Part shown: positions 26,928 to 34,986 of the stretch, in pieces | Layout: every line of letters starts with the position of its first letter | Numbering within the stretch: the stretch's first letter is position 1 | Program-made: the position numbers and the translations under genes | Notes under the pieces: model-generated | Seen by the model: the letters and a program-made list of their open reading frames with translations, nothing else | Databases searched by the model: none | Told to the model about the DNA's origin: nothing | Assembly (NCBI RefSeq): GCF_002395745.1 | Contig: NZ_DGUN01000051.1 | Span: 124,001 to 188,000 of the forward strand | Reading direction: 5' to 3' | Origin: Fibrobacter sp. UBA4309 | GTDB taxonomy: Bacteria; Fibrobacterota; Fibrobacteria; Fibrobacterales; Fibrobacteraceae | Length of the DNA: 64,000 nt

Positions 26928-27817
26928 CACTTAACCTGCTCGTTCCTCGTCGCAATCAAAAAACTGCGGACCGTACGGAAACTGAAGTAAGCCGACAACA
27001 TGCTCACCATCAATACGACGAGCACCAGCAGGAGCCCGTACCCGGTCATATAGGCGGCAACCATCGGCAAGGCTTCTGTCAAGGAATCCATCATCACGAC
27101 GAGCAGCAACACGGCAAGGCCGCTGCCGACAACACCCTGCATCAGGCCTTCGAGTATGAACGGGAATTCAATGAAACCGTAGCTTCCGCCCGCATACTTC
27201 ATGTTCTCGACCAGGAGTTTCCGGTTCAACAGGGAAAGCCTGACGGAATTGCAGATGATCAGGGAAAGAGTCACCAGCAGCAACACGCATAGGCAAACCG
27301 GCCAGAACACCATCCTGAATTTCCATGCCGAAATTTTTTCGACCCATTCTACCGGAGCCTGAACTTCTTCGAAATAGCCGCTGCGCACCACCGCGTTGCG
27401 GACATCGAGAAGGTCTACCGGGTTAGCGCTTTCTTCGTCTAGCTTAATCCTGAAAAACGGGGGAATCGGGTTTCCTTCTACAAGTTCCAGCATTTCCCCA
27501 TTAAAGTGCCTCCGGAAATCGGCCAGGGCGGAATCCGCACTGACATACTCGACGGAGCCGACATGCTTGGAGCGTTCCAGTTCACGTTTGACGACCGCCA
27601 CGGAATCATCGGGAATTTCGCCCGGGAGGAACGCCTCGACGGCATACAGGGATTTTTCCGTCTCCAACAGACGGAGCACGCCGCCAAAAGCCACCAGGGA
27701 CGAGGCAAGCAAGAGCGAACACAGGAAAATCGTTATAAGCGACGGCAATATAACCGTGCGTTGTTGCTTCCAGCCGCGAAAAGATTCCGCTATTAAGTAA
27801 CCAAGTTGTCCGAACAC
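26927..27817 (-). CDS. ftsX: Cell-division membrane protein FtsX
   Basis: An inner-membrane permease-like protein that, with FtsE, signals to wall hydrolases at the septum. Four membrane helices are visible (one near the N-terminus, three near the C-terminus) around a periplasmic domain of about 120 residues, the FtsX pattern. I chose GTG 27817 because it gives the usual short cytoplasmic lead; a GTG at 27871 in the same frame would run through the start of the divergent gene. Neither has a clear ribosome site. No ftsE gene is adjacent: the upstream neighbour is on the other strand. It is the first gene of the operon with envC, holB and recJ. Confidence 0.85.
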   Translation of the reverse strand: MFGQLGYLIAESFRGWKQQRTVILPSLITIFLCSLLLASSLVAFGGVLRLLETEKSLYAVEAFLPGEIPDDSVAVVKRELERSKHVGSVEYVSADSALADFRRHFNGEMLELVEGNPIPPFFRIKLDEESANPVDLLDVRNAVVRSGYFEEVQAPVEWVEKISAWKFRMVFWPVCLCVLLLVTLSLIICNSVRLSLLNRKLLVENMKYAGGSYGFIEFPFILEGLMQGVVGSGLAVLLLVVMMDSLTEALPMVAAYMTGYGLLLVLVVLMVSMLSAYFSFRTVRSFLIATRNEQVK

Positions 27818-27862
27818 GTCTGGAATATAATTATTTTTTATGGTGTTCTTTACAGGCGGCTT

Positions 27863-28900
27863 ATGAAACACCTCGGATTAAAGATTACCGCATTCCTATT
27901 CGCCATTGCGCTATGGCTGTATGTAATGTCCCTCAACACGTTCCAGATAACGATGGACGTACCGGTCAGGTTGGTCAAGTTGCCCGAAATGCTCGCCATC
28001 GCGTCGAAGCCGCCCCAGGCAATCACCATTACTGTCGAAGGAGAGGCGTTCGACCTCATGCGCATGCGCAGCCGAATCAACCGTGGCGATTCTTCTGTCG
28101 CCTCCATAGTCGTCGACCTGCAAGATGCGGAACTCGGAGCGTCGCGTAAGCATATCTACGCGAGGAACTTTGTGGCACCGAGTTTCCCGAACATCAAGTT
28201 TATTGAACCGGACAACCAGTTGCTCTTTATCGACATCGAACTCGACACCCGGATCGAAAGGGACATTCCCGTACACTCCAACGTGACCTTCAATACCGCC
28301 TCGGGTTACCTGCTTTCGGACGAACCGACTCTCTCACCGAATTTCGTCACCGTATCGGGCGCGCGCAATGCCCTTACCCGAATTTTCGAAATCCCGACAG
28401 ACTCCATCCATTTCGATACGCTCAAGGGCAGCAGGGCGTTCTCCGTCCCGCTGAATTTTAACCAGTTCCCCGCCTACGTCTCGCCCAGCGATTCCAACGT
28501 CACGATCAAGGTGAACGTCCAGAAGATAGCCACCAAGGAATTCAAGAACATTCCGGTGCACCTCATCGGCAGATACGACAAGTCCCTTGTCAAGCTCAAT
28601 CCCGACACCGTTTCCGTCAACATCACCGGCGGTTCCGACATCCTGGACTCCATCAGCAGCGAGGACATCGAACTGTTTATCGAATTCAACCGCTTCGCCA
28701 TCGAAGATGTCGACAGCCTGACTCCGACAGTCAAGCTAAAACTTGACGCCAAGATCAACCGAGACCTTTCTATAAAGGCAACCGAAATCGTCCCGGACAA
28801 GATTGCCCTCGTCCGCAAAGAAGTCAAGCCCGTAGTCCCCGTACAAAAGAGCAACGAAGATTACGGCGAAGAAGAAGACGAGGAGGACGACGAGGAATGA
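27863..28900 (+). CDS. YbbR-domain membrane protein (CdaR-like)
   Basis: One N-terminal membrane helix (about residues 6-25) is followed by repeated YbbR domains on the outer face of the inner membrane, with family phrases such as DVPVRLVKLPE, PVHSNVTFNTASGYLLSDEPTLSPNFVTVSG and NIPVHLIGRYD. The tail is strongly acidic (EEEDEEDDEE). In other bacteria YbbR proteins can regulate the c-di-AMP cyclase encoded next to them, but no cyclase gene is adjacent here. ATG 27863 has AGGCGG upstream; the frame extends to 27806 without similarity. The stop overlaps tsaD by four bases (ATGA), so the two are coupled. Confidence 0.88.
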   Translation: MKHLGLKITAFLFAIALWLYVMSLNTFQITMDVPVRLVKLPEMLAIASKPPQAITITVEGEAFDLMRMRSRINRGDSSVASIVVDLQDAELGASRKHIYARNFVAPSFPNIKFIEPDNQLLFIDIELDTRIERDIPVHSNVTFNTASGYLLSDEPTLSPNFVTVSGARNALTRIFEIPTDSIHFDTLKGSRAFSVPLNFNQFPAYVSPSDSNVTIKVNVQKIATKEFKNIPVHLIGRYDKSLVKLNPDTVSVNITGGSDILDSISSEDIELFIEFNRFAIEDVDSLTPTVKLKLDAKINRDLSIKATEIVPDKIALVRKEVKPVVPVQKSNEDYGEEEDEEDDEE

Positions 28901-29904
28901 TCTGGCTAGGAATTGAATCCAGCTGCGACGAGACCGCCTGCGCCGTACTGCAAGACGACCCGCTTAAAGTACTTTCGAACCCGCTATACAGCCAGATCGA
29001 CGAGCACGCACTCTACGGCGGTGTCGTTCCCGAAATTGCCGCGCGCGCCCACCTGCAAAAGATTGCGCCTATCGCCGAAGCTGCCGTCAAGGAAGCCGGC
29101 ATAGAGCTCAAGGACATCGACGCCATCGCCTTTACTACAGGCCCCGGGCTCATGGGACCGCTGCTTGTCGGGGCCAGCTTCGCCAAGGGACTCGCCCGCG
29201 ATCTCTCGATTCCAGCATACGGCATGAACCACCTGGAAGGACATCTCGCTGCCGCATGGCTCAGCAATCCCGATATCGAGCCTCCGTTCCTCACGCTCAC
29301 GGTTTCGGGCGGCCATACGGAGCTCGTCCTGGAAGAACCCGGATTCAAGTACACTAGCATCGGCCGCACACGCGACGATGCCGCCGGCGAAGCGTTCGAC
29401 AAATGCGGAAAGCTGCTCGGGCTCAAGTACCCCGCAGGAGCCACCATCAGCAGGCTCGGACAAAACGGCAACCGCAAGTTTGTCGAATTCCCGAGAGCAC
29501 TCCATACGCACGGCAACTGCGAATTCTCGTTCAGCGGCCTGAAGACCGCCGTATTGCGCTACACCGAAACGCACGACCCCGAATTCATCAAGGCCAACCT
29601 GGGCGACATCTGCGCAAGCCTCGAAGACGCCATCGTCGACAGTCTCGTGACAAAGACCATTTCGGCACTGAAACAGACCAGGATGAAAACGCTCGTCGTC
29701 GGTGGCGGCGTCAGCGCGAACGCCTGGTTAAGGACAAGATTGCAGGACTACTGCTCAAGGCACGGAATCCGTTTCTGCATTCCCGACAGGAGCCTGAGCA
29801 CGGACAACGGCGCGATGATTGCCGCGGCAGCCATACGCAGGGCCCGACAAGGGCTTTTGAAATCCATCGACGTCGTGAAGCCCTGGATGCCGCTTGCGGT
29901 ATAA
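28897..29904 (+). CDS. tsaD: tRNA N6-adenosine threonylcarbamoyltransferase TsaD
   Basis: Transfers the threonylcarbamoyl group to A37 of ANN-decoding tRNAs, working with TsaB and TsaE, which are not in this window. The metal-binding motif is visible as NHLEGH (His112, His116). The ASKHA-fold signatures are LGIESSCDETA at the start, TVSGGHTEL, GEAFDK and VGGGVSANAWLR. The length of 335 aa is normal. ATG 28897 overlaps the ybbR stop. Confidence 0.97.
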   Translation: MIWLGIESSCDETACAVLQDDPLKVLSNPLYSQIDEHALYGGVVPEIAARAHLQKIAPIAEAAVKEAGIELKDIDAIAFTTGPGLMGPLLVGASFAKGLARDLSIPAYGMNHLEGHLAAAWLSNPDIEPPFLTLTVSGGHTELVLEEPGFKYTSIGRTRDDAAGEAFDKCGKLLGLKYPAGATISRLGQNGNRKFVEFPRALHTHGNCEFSFSGLKTAVLRYTETHDPEFIKANLGDICASLEDAIVDSLVTKTISALKQTRMKTLVVGGGVSANAWLRTRLQDYCSRHGIRFCIPDRSLSTDNGAMIAAAAIRRARQGLLKSIDVVKPWMPLAV

Positions 29905-29986
29905 TTGGCCCTTTTTCCCCGTATTTTAAGTCACACTTTTTTGCCCGGGGCTTTGCTTTGCAATGTTTCATTTGTATATTATAGGC

Positions 29987-30439
29987 ATGGGTTTCAAGGT
30001 GACGCATAAAACCTCGTCGGCGGCTTGGATATGGGCCGCGTTTTTAGTCATTTGCCTTTCGGCATCTGGCTGGGCGCAGGATATTGCCAAGCCGGTAAAG
30101 GACGTCGACATCTTCCGTCCGGAAAAGCGAGAGACCAGGGTCGAGCTCGTCGATTCCAGCAAGAGCAATTCTGTCATGCTGAACGTGGATATCTTCGGAA
30201 GCCTCGACGTACAGTCGTACTATATTCTCTGGGACCATGTCGACCTCTCGGAAGACATGAAGAAGCTGATGACGACCCGCGATTTCGCACGCGATGAATT
30301 CTTTATGCAGAACATCGACCGCGAGCAGTTCGAGCAGGAACGCATGTTGCAGCTTTTTGAAGACAAGAAACGCGAATTCTTTGTCATCTTCCCCGAAGAA
30401 GCGCTCAAGGAACTGCAGGAACAACAGGAAGACGAATAA
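29987..30439 (+). CDS. Exported protein of unknown function
   Basis: I do not recognise a family. A hydrophobic leader (about residues 14-30, ending GWAQD) suggests export. The mature part is short (about 120 residues): a beta-rich half (RVELVDSSKSNSVMLNVDIFGSL) and a Glu/Gln-rich helical half. ATG 29987 is chosen because it gives a compact signal peptide; ATG 29963 in the same frame is possible. A TATATTA box at 29975-29981 sits only five bases before ATG 29987, so either the message is nearly leaderless, the real start is further in, or the box is not a promoter. It lies between tsaD and birA. Confidence 0.65.
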   Translation: MGFKVTHKTSSAAWIWAAFLVICLSASGWAQDIAKPVKDVDIFRPEKRETRVELVDSSKSNSVMLNVDIFGSLDVQSYYILWDHVDLSEDMKKLMTTRDFARDEFFMQNIDREQFEQERMLQLFEDKKREFFVIFPEEALKELQEQQEDE

Positions 30440-30469
30440 TCGGACGTCGGCAAGACAGCCGCCATCATC

Positions 30470-31342
30470 ATGTTTTCTGAAGAACGAAAATTTTGCGATT
30501 GGGAACTTTCCGGATTCAACGGGGTTCCGGCCCGTCTCTTCGACACTATAGAAAGCACCCACTCCCTCATGAAATCGCTCGCCGCCGCAGGGGAAATTCC
30601 ACCGGGAACGCTGTTTGTCGCCGACTCCCAAAGCGCAGGCAGGGGGCGGCACGAACGCACCTGGAGTTCCCCCGCAGGCAAGAACCTCTACTTCAACATC
30701 CTGATTCCGCTAGACGGGATTCCGATTGCATCCGCCCCGCAAATAACGCAAGTGGCGGCGCTCACGTTTGCCGAAGTATTCAGACAGCTGCAAGACGACG
30801 CCAACACCCAGGGACTGGGCAACCGCGATATCGGCAAGGTTACCGTAAAGTGGCCCAACGACATACTCTGCGGCAAGCACAAATTCTGCGGAATCTTGGC
30901 GGAGTTAATTTATATAAAATGCGCTGCCGGGCAAGTTACGCCGGCAATCAGCATGGGTATCGGCATCAACGTCAACAGCGATGCGTGCGACTACGCGCAC
31001 CTGGGACGCGACGTCACCACGCTCAAGGATATCGCCGGGCGGCAAATCAACCGCGAAAAGCTTTTACAGGTGCTGGTAGCAAGCCTTGAACGGGCTGTCG
31101 GCCAGTTCCGCGCTTTCGGGATTTCTCCCTGGGTAAGCGCCTGGCGCAAGATGGACCAGTTTATCGGCATGCGCGGCACAATCATCGTGAACAACCACTG
31201 TACCGACGAGAACCGCAAAGGCGGCACGGGCGTACAAAAGAAAACAGGCCGCATCGCCGATATGCGCGACGATGGCAGTCTGCTATTCGAGTGCGATGAC
31301 GGAACTACGGAAACCGTCTACTCCGCCGATCTGGAAGTGTAG
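30470..31342 (+). CDS. birA: Biotin--[acetyl-CoA carboxylase] ligase
   Basis: Attaches biotin to the carboxyl-carrier protein of acetyl-CoA carboxylase. The ligase motifs are visible: STHSLM, SAGRGRHERTWSSP (the GRGR loop that holds biotinyl-AMP), KWPNDI and GIGINVN. The C-terminal SH3-like domain is present. There is no N-terminal winged helix, so it is not expected to act as a biotin-operon repressor. The protein has 290 aa. ATG 30470 starts 30 bases after the previous gene and has no clear ribosome site. Confidence 0.94.
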   Translation: MFSEERKFCDWELSGFNGVPARLFDTIESTHSLMKSLAAAGEIPPGTLFVADSQSAGRGRHERTWSSPAGKNLYFNILIPLDGIPIASAPQITQVAALTFAEVFRQLQDDANTQGLGNRDIGKVTVKWPNDILCGKHKFCGILAELIYIKCAAGQVTPAISMGIGINVNSDACDYAHLGRDVTTLKDIAGRQINREKLLQVLVASLERAVGQFRAFGISPWVSAWRKMDQFIGMRGTIIVNNHCTDENRKGGTGVQKKTGRIADMRDDGSLLFECDDGTTETVYSADLEV

Positions 31343-31346
31343 AAGA

Positions 31347-32093
31347 CTAAACATCCATTTTTAAATTTTTTCTTAAATCGCTCAAAAGTTTTTGATACCG
31401 CTTGTCAGCATCATCAGACTTCGCATAAGCTTCGGAATGGTATTCTTTATACATTTTAGCAACGCTGTCATTGTGAGTCAACCAAGTATATATGACGCCA
31501 GCAAACAATGGCTTTGTAACCAAATGAAGCGTTTCTGCATCCTCAATAAAACCGGCTTTCCATCCATTTAGCTTTTCTACAGCACAACTTTTGCAATTGG
31601 TCAATTGTACGTGCTGATCACAATCACAATTTTGCCCGCAGCTCATGCACAAACTAATATCGGCATTTTTTATTTGGTTATACAAATTTGAAATATATGA
31701 CCATTGGCTCACAAAACGAGCGTAATACGAAGTGTAAACCGCAGCGTAAATTCCACAATACTTCCACCAATCTTCTATTAGAACACATCGTGCAGTATGA
31801 TCCCACCAATTCGAAGTGAAAAGAGATCCTATGGAAGAAAGATCTCCAGAAAACACACAATAAATCAACAGCACTATGACAGAAACAACGCTTCCTGAGA
31901 GAAGTGTTCTGAAAAAAACGGCAAGTCCCCCATTTCGTAAAAACTTGAATACAATCTCGGCGAATATAAAATTTTCAATAAATTTTATTACCCAGTGACA
32001 TATATACGTTATCGGAATCATCATACACATCGGAAAGACATTCACAAGAATCAATTTCAACAAAGCCAAAGTAAGCCCCTTGAGCAAAAGCAA
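31347..32093 (-). CDS. Membrane protein of unknown function with Cys cluster
   Basis: I do not recognise this gene. The 248-residue product has hydrophobic segments at about residues 5-30 and 60-82, a Trp/Tyr-rich middle (SNWWDHTARCVLIEDWWKYCG), a Cys-rich patch that could bind metal (CMSCGQNCDCDQ and NCKSC) and a charged tail. The apparent start at 32093 is TTG; another TTG at 32069 has AAGGGG close upstream and may be the real one. The base composition is clearly AT-richer than the flanking genes. It forms a unit with the 68-residue gene 25 bases upstream. Confidence 0.65.
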   Translation of the reverse strand: MLLLKGLTLALLKLILVNVFPMCMMIPITYICHWVIKFIENFIFAEIVFKFLRNGGLAVFFRTLLSGSVVSVIVLLIYCVFSGDLSSIGSLFTSNWWDHTARCVLIEDWWKYCGIYAAVYTSYYARFVSQWSYISNLYNQIKNADISLCMSCGQNCDCDQHVQLTNCKSCAVEKLNGWKAGFIEDAETLHLVTKPLFAGVIYTWLTHNDSVAKMYKEYHSEAYAKSDDADKRYQKLLSDLRKNLKMDV

Positions 32094-32118
32094 TATTCCG
32101 CAAGCGACAGAATATCAA

Positions 32119-32325
32119 CTACGATTCCGCAGCGTCCTCATCATCGTCTTTTTCATCCCATTTATCCGGTCTATTCATCTTTTCCTTACAGTTCCCACAC
32201 ATTTCCTCATGTGGATGCAGAGTGATATTAACCTTGAAGGGTTCTCCACAGCAAACACACCGATAGGTTCTCCACTCTCCATTTTGTTCCGCCAATTCAA
32301 CAGCCCAATCTGACCCAACGCTCAT
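32119..32325 (-). CDS. Small zinc-ribbon-like protein
   Basis: A 68-residue acidic protein with two CxxC pairs (YRCVCCGEPF and EMCGNCKEKM) in the spacing of a treble-clef or zinc-ribbon fold, and an Asp/Glu-rich tail. The ribosome site AAGGAG is good, ten bases before ATG 32325. It is the upstream partner of the membrane protein gene. The function is unknown. Its AT-rich setting suggests the pair is a recent arrival. Confidence 0.7.
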   Translation of the reverse strand: MSVGSDWAVELAEQNGEWRTYRCVCCGEPFKVNITLHPHEEMCGNCKEKMNRPDKWDEKDDDEDAAES

Positions 32326-32519
32326 TATACAAACTCCTTTATTTCGTTTTTCACAAAAAATATCTTATTTTATCCATAATTCCAAAATAAAAGAAAAAAA
32401 TATGCATACGAATTTCTTACACAACGTTATCTGTGTTATTTTAGACAAAACATCAACAAAAAATCCCCAACCAAACGGCTGAGGACAATTCTTAACCAAA
32501 AACAAACCTAAAATTTGCT

Positions 32520-32741
32520 TTATTTCCGCCTGTTCTTGAAAAACACGCTCCCGACAAGCGAAACGGCAAGGACTACGATCATCGCGGTAAGACCCGTTTC
32601 GGCGAGACCCTTGTTTTCGCCAGCCAGGCCAGTTTCGATGAGGATTACAAGAGCCAACGCGATTACGGCAGAAGTCGAGCCCATGCGTTCGAACATCTTG
32701 ATTTTATCTTCGGTGGTAAAGGGCTTGTTAGTAAAGGGCAT
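32520..32741 (-). CDS. Small two-helix membrane protein
   Basis: A 73-residue protein with two membrane segments (about residues 25-36 and 50-66) and a Lys/Arg end (FFKNRRK). ATG 32741 has a near-perfect ribosome site (GGAGGT, seven bases upstream), so it is very probably translated. It overlaps the end of the ubiA-like gene by 14 bases and is the last gene of the ubiE-ubiX-ubiA unit. The function is unknown; a link to quinone synthesis is only suggested by position. Confidence 0.75.
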   Translation of the reverse strand: MPFTNKPFTTEDKIKMFERMGSTSAVIALALVILIETGLAGENKGLAETGLTAMIVVLAVSLVGSVFFKNRRK

Positions 32742-33621
32742 CGGCGTTACCTCCCATGCAAATCCACACAATTAAACCGGCCATTACGAGTACGCTGATG
32801 GCCACGTTCGCCAAGAAAAAATCGCGGTTCATGGCATCGAGATCGTCGGACTTGCGGAACAAATGAATATAAAGAACTGCAGCAGCCATCAAAGCCGTCA
32901 CGACCCACCATGCGGTGCCGACCGCCCATACAATACCGAAAGCTACGCAGAGAGCGAGCATCGCAATATGGCTCCAGAAGGCAATCTGCAGGGCCCGCTT
33001 GCGACCAAAACGGGCCGGAACGGACTTGAGCCCCATCGCGCGGTCGATTTCTTCGTCCTGCGTGGCATAGATGATATCAAAGCCGCCCATCCACAGCATC
33101 AGAATCACCAGCAGGAATATCGGGAAGACGGCAAACTCGCCGCGAATAGCAATCCAGGCGCCGAGCGGACTCATTCCGATGGCAAAGCCGAGGAACCAGT
33201 GGCAGAGCCACGAAAAGCGCTTCCAGTAGGAATACGAGAGCAGCAGGAGCCACACAGGAAGCGCGAGGGCGCCCGCGAGGGGCTGCAGCAGCACCGCAAA
33301 CAGCACAAAAAGGATCCCGTTCACGGCAAGGAAGGCGATAACCGACGCCCGGCTCAAGCGGCCGGCGGGCAGGTGGCGTTTTGCCGTACGCGGATTTTTC
33401 GCGTCTATTTCGGCGTCGGCGATGCGGTTGAAGCTCATGGCGCTGTTGCGGGCAGTCACCATGCAAAGTACGATGAGAACGACAATTCGCGCAATCTCGG
33501 CAGGCTCCATGCCGCGAAAACCGTTCGCAGCGACCCACATGGAACCGATGGCAAAGGGCATCGCAAAAAGCGAATGGCTAAAACGCACAAGGTGACCAAA
33601 TTCAAGAATCTTCTTTAGCAT
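32728..33621 (-). CDS. UbiA-family prenyltransferase (MqnP-like)
   Basis: An integral membrane enzyme that attaches a polyprenyl chain to an aromatic ring. Both Asp-rich motifs are visible: NRIADAEID and YATQDEEID, with about eight membrane helices and about 297 aa. Because MqnB and MqnD genes occur in this window, the likely substrate is the naphthoate product of the futalosine route (the MqnP role) rather than 4-hydroxybenzoate; this is inference. ATG 33621 lies inside the end of ubiX (ATGCTAA overlap), so the two are coupled. Another in-frame start at 33648 is less likely. Confidence 0.88.
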   Translation of the reverse strand: MLKKILEFGHLVRFSHSLFAMPFAIGSMWVAANGFRGMEPAEIARIVVLIVLCMVTARNSAMSFNRIADAEIDAKNPRTAKRHLPAGRLSRASVIAFLAVNGILFVLFAVLLQPLAGALALPVWLLLLSYSYWKRFSWLCHWFLGFAIGMSPLGAWIAIRGEFAVFPIFLLVILMLWMGGFDIIYATQDEEIDRAMGLKSVPARFGRKRALQIAFWSHIAMLALCVAFGIVWAVGTAWWVVTALMAAAVLYIHLFRKSDDLDAMNRDFFLANVAISVLVMAGLIVWICMGGNADALY

Positions 33622-34199
33622 ATAGAGCCCCCGAGCGGGGATTTCCACGGTTTCGCAATTCCGCCATAACCCTCACCCGGTGCCGCCCCCAGGTGTTTCA
33701 GCACCTTCACGACCACGGTATCGACAAGTTCTTCTAGAGTCGACGGCTTGCTATAGAATTGCGGCGAGGCGGGAATCACGATTCCGCCGGCACGCGTCAC
33801 ACGCTCCATGTTTTCCAGGTGAATCAGGTTATAAGGCATTTCGCGAGGCACAATCACCAACGTACGGCGTTCCTTGAGACACACGTCCGCCGCACGCACC
33901 AACAAGTTGTCCGATGTCCCGGCAGCGATACGTCCGAGCGTTCCCATGGAACAGGGAACAACGGCCATGCCCGCATAGTCGGCGCTCCCGCTTGCACATT
34001 CCGCAAAGAAATCTCCCACGTCGGGTCTCTCGTCGCAATAATCGTAAAGCGAAGTCTGTCCCTCGTATTCCAGTACTTCCCTGCCAGGGCCTGTCACCAG
34101 CGCCGTCACGTGGTGCCCGAAACGTTTCAGATACATCGCCGTACGCGCAGCGTAAATCGCACCGCTCGCACCAGTCACTCCGAGAATATAGCGGCTCAT
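33615..34199 (-). CDS. ubiX: Flavin prenyltransferase UbiX
   Basis: Makes prenylated FMN, the cofactor of UbiD-type decarboxylases. Family features are the start YILGVTGASGAIYA, VVPCSMGTLGRIAAGTSDNLLVRAADVCLKERR and PREMPYNLIHLENM. The length of 194 aa is normal. It overlaps ubiE by four bases (ATGA) and the UbiA-like gene by seven. In futalosine menaquinone synthesis it would serve a UbiD-like step; no ubiD gene is in this window. Confidence 0.95.
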   Translation of the reverse strand: MSRYILGVTGASGAIYAARTAMYLKRFGHHVTALVTGPGREVLEYEGQTSLYDYCDERPDVGDFFAECASGSADYAGMAVVPCSMGTLGRIAAGTSDNLLVRAADVCLKERRTLVIVPREMPYNLIHLENMERVTRAGGIVIPASPQFYSKPSTLEELVDTVVVKVLKHLGAAPGEGYGGIAKPWKSPLGGSIC

Positions 34200-34903
34200 G
34201 CCGAACCCTCCGCAGAATTCCCCTGCGGGGCCTTTCTCAGCAGAACGCGGTATGCCACGCCGAAAAAACAGGGCTTCACATGCACAAGTTCAAAGTTGTT
34301 TTGCTCCGCCAAGGCAACGAAATCCTTGACCGGCAAAAAACGGATAATCGAATTCACGAGATATTCGTAAGCATCGCGCTTACTGAAGAAAGCCCCGAGT
34401 ACCGGGATGAACAACGGAGCAAGGCGCTTGTAGAAAAACTTGTTGAACGCATTCCGAGGCGAAAAGAATTCAAGTACCTGGAGATAGCCGCCATCCCGGA
34501 GCACACGGGCGGATTCCCGGAGGCCGGCATCGGTATCGGGCAAGTTGCGCATTCCGAATCCGTTCAGCACTACGTCGAAAGTCGCATCGGCAAAAGGCAT
34601 CTTCATCGCGTCGAGCTGTACGGGAACCGCCGTCATCTTCTTGCCTTTGGCCCCCTTCAGCATCCCGTACGAAAAATCCCCGAGCACGGCAACTTCGGGT
34701 TTCCCGTTGAACTTCTCGTAAGTTACCGCGAAATCGCCCGTACCGCCGCAAAGGTCAAGCAGGCGCTTGCCGGGGGTCATCTTCCGCAATTCGCGGCAGC
34801 AACTCCTGCGCCAAAGGATATCCTGACAACCGCTCAACGCATGATTCAAAAAATCATAGCGGTTGGCAATCTCGTCGAACATCTTGCGCACGGGGCTTTT
34901 CAT
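34196..34903 (-). CDS. ubiE: Ubiquinone/menaquinone C-methyltransferase UbiE/MenG
   Basis: A SAM-dependent methyltransferase for the last step of menaquinone synthesis. The start VRKMFDEIANRYDFLNHALSG and the SAM motif LLDLCGGTGDFAV are diagnostic, and GMRNLPDTDAGLRESARVLRDGG matches the family. ATG 34903 gives 235 aa, the usual length; an in-frame TTG at 34927 is less likely. It is the first gene of the quinone unit and lies after a terminator. Confidence 0.94.
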   Translation of the reverse strand: MKSPVRKMFDEIANRYDFLNHALSGCQDILWRRSCCRELRKMTPGKRLLDLCGGTGDFAVTYEKFNGKPEVAVLGDFSYGMLKGAKGKKMTAVPVQLDAMKMPFADATFDVVLNGFGMRNLPDTDAGLRESARVLRDGGYLQVLEFFSPRNAFNKFFYKRLAPLFIPVLGAFFSKRDAYEYLVNSIIRFLPVKDFVALAEQNNFELVHVKPCFFGVAYRVLLRKAPQGNSAEGSA

Positions 34904-34925
34904 GATACCAAATCTAGAAAATTCC

Positions 34926-34957
34926 AAAAAACAGAAAGCGCGGGTCTTAGCCCGCGC
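34926..34957 (-). terminator. Terminator of the CotH-type lipoprotein gene
   Basis: GCGCGGG (34938-34944) and CCCGCGC (34951-34957) form a perfect 7-bp stem; on the minus strand it is followed by TTTCTGTTTTTT. It separates the gene ending at 34987 from ubiE. Confidence 0.8.
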
Positions 34958-34986
34958 ATTTTCTTAAAGCGATTCCAATCAGCTCG

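Noticed and set aside
27806..27862. Upstream start of the YbbR-domain gene at 27806
   Set aside because: ATG 27863 has a good ribosome site directly before a membrane helix; the extension has none and crosses the ftsX start region.
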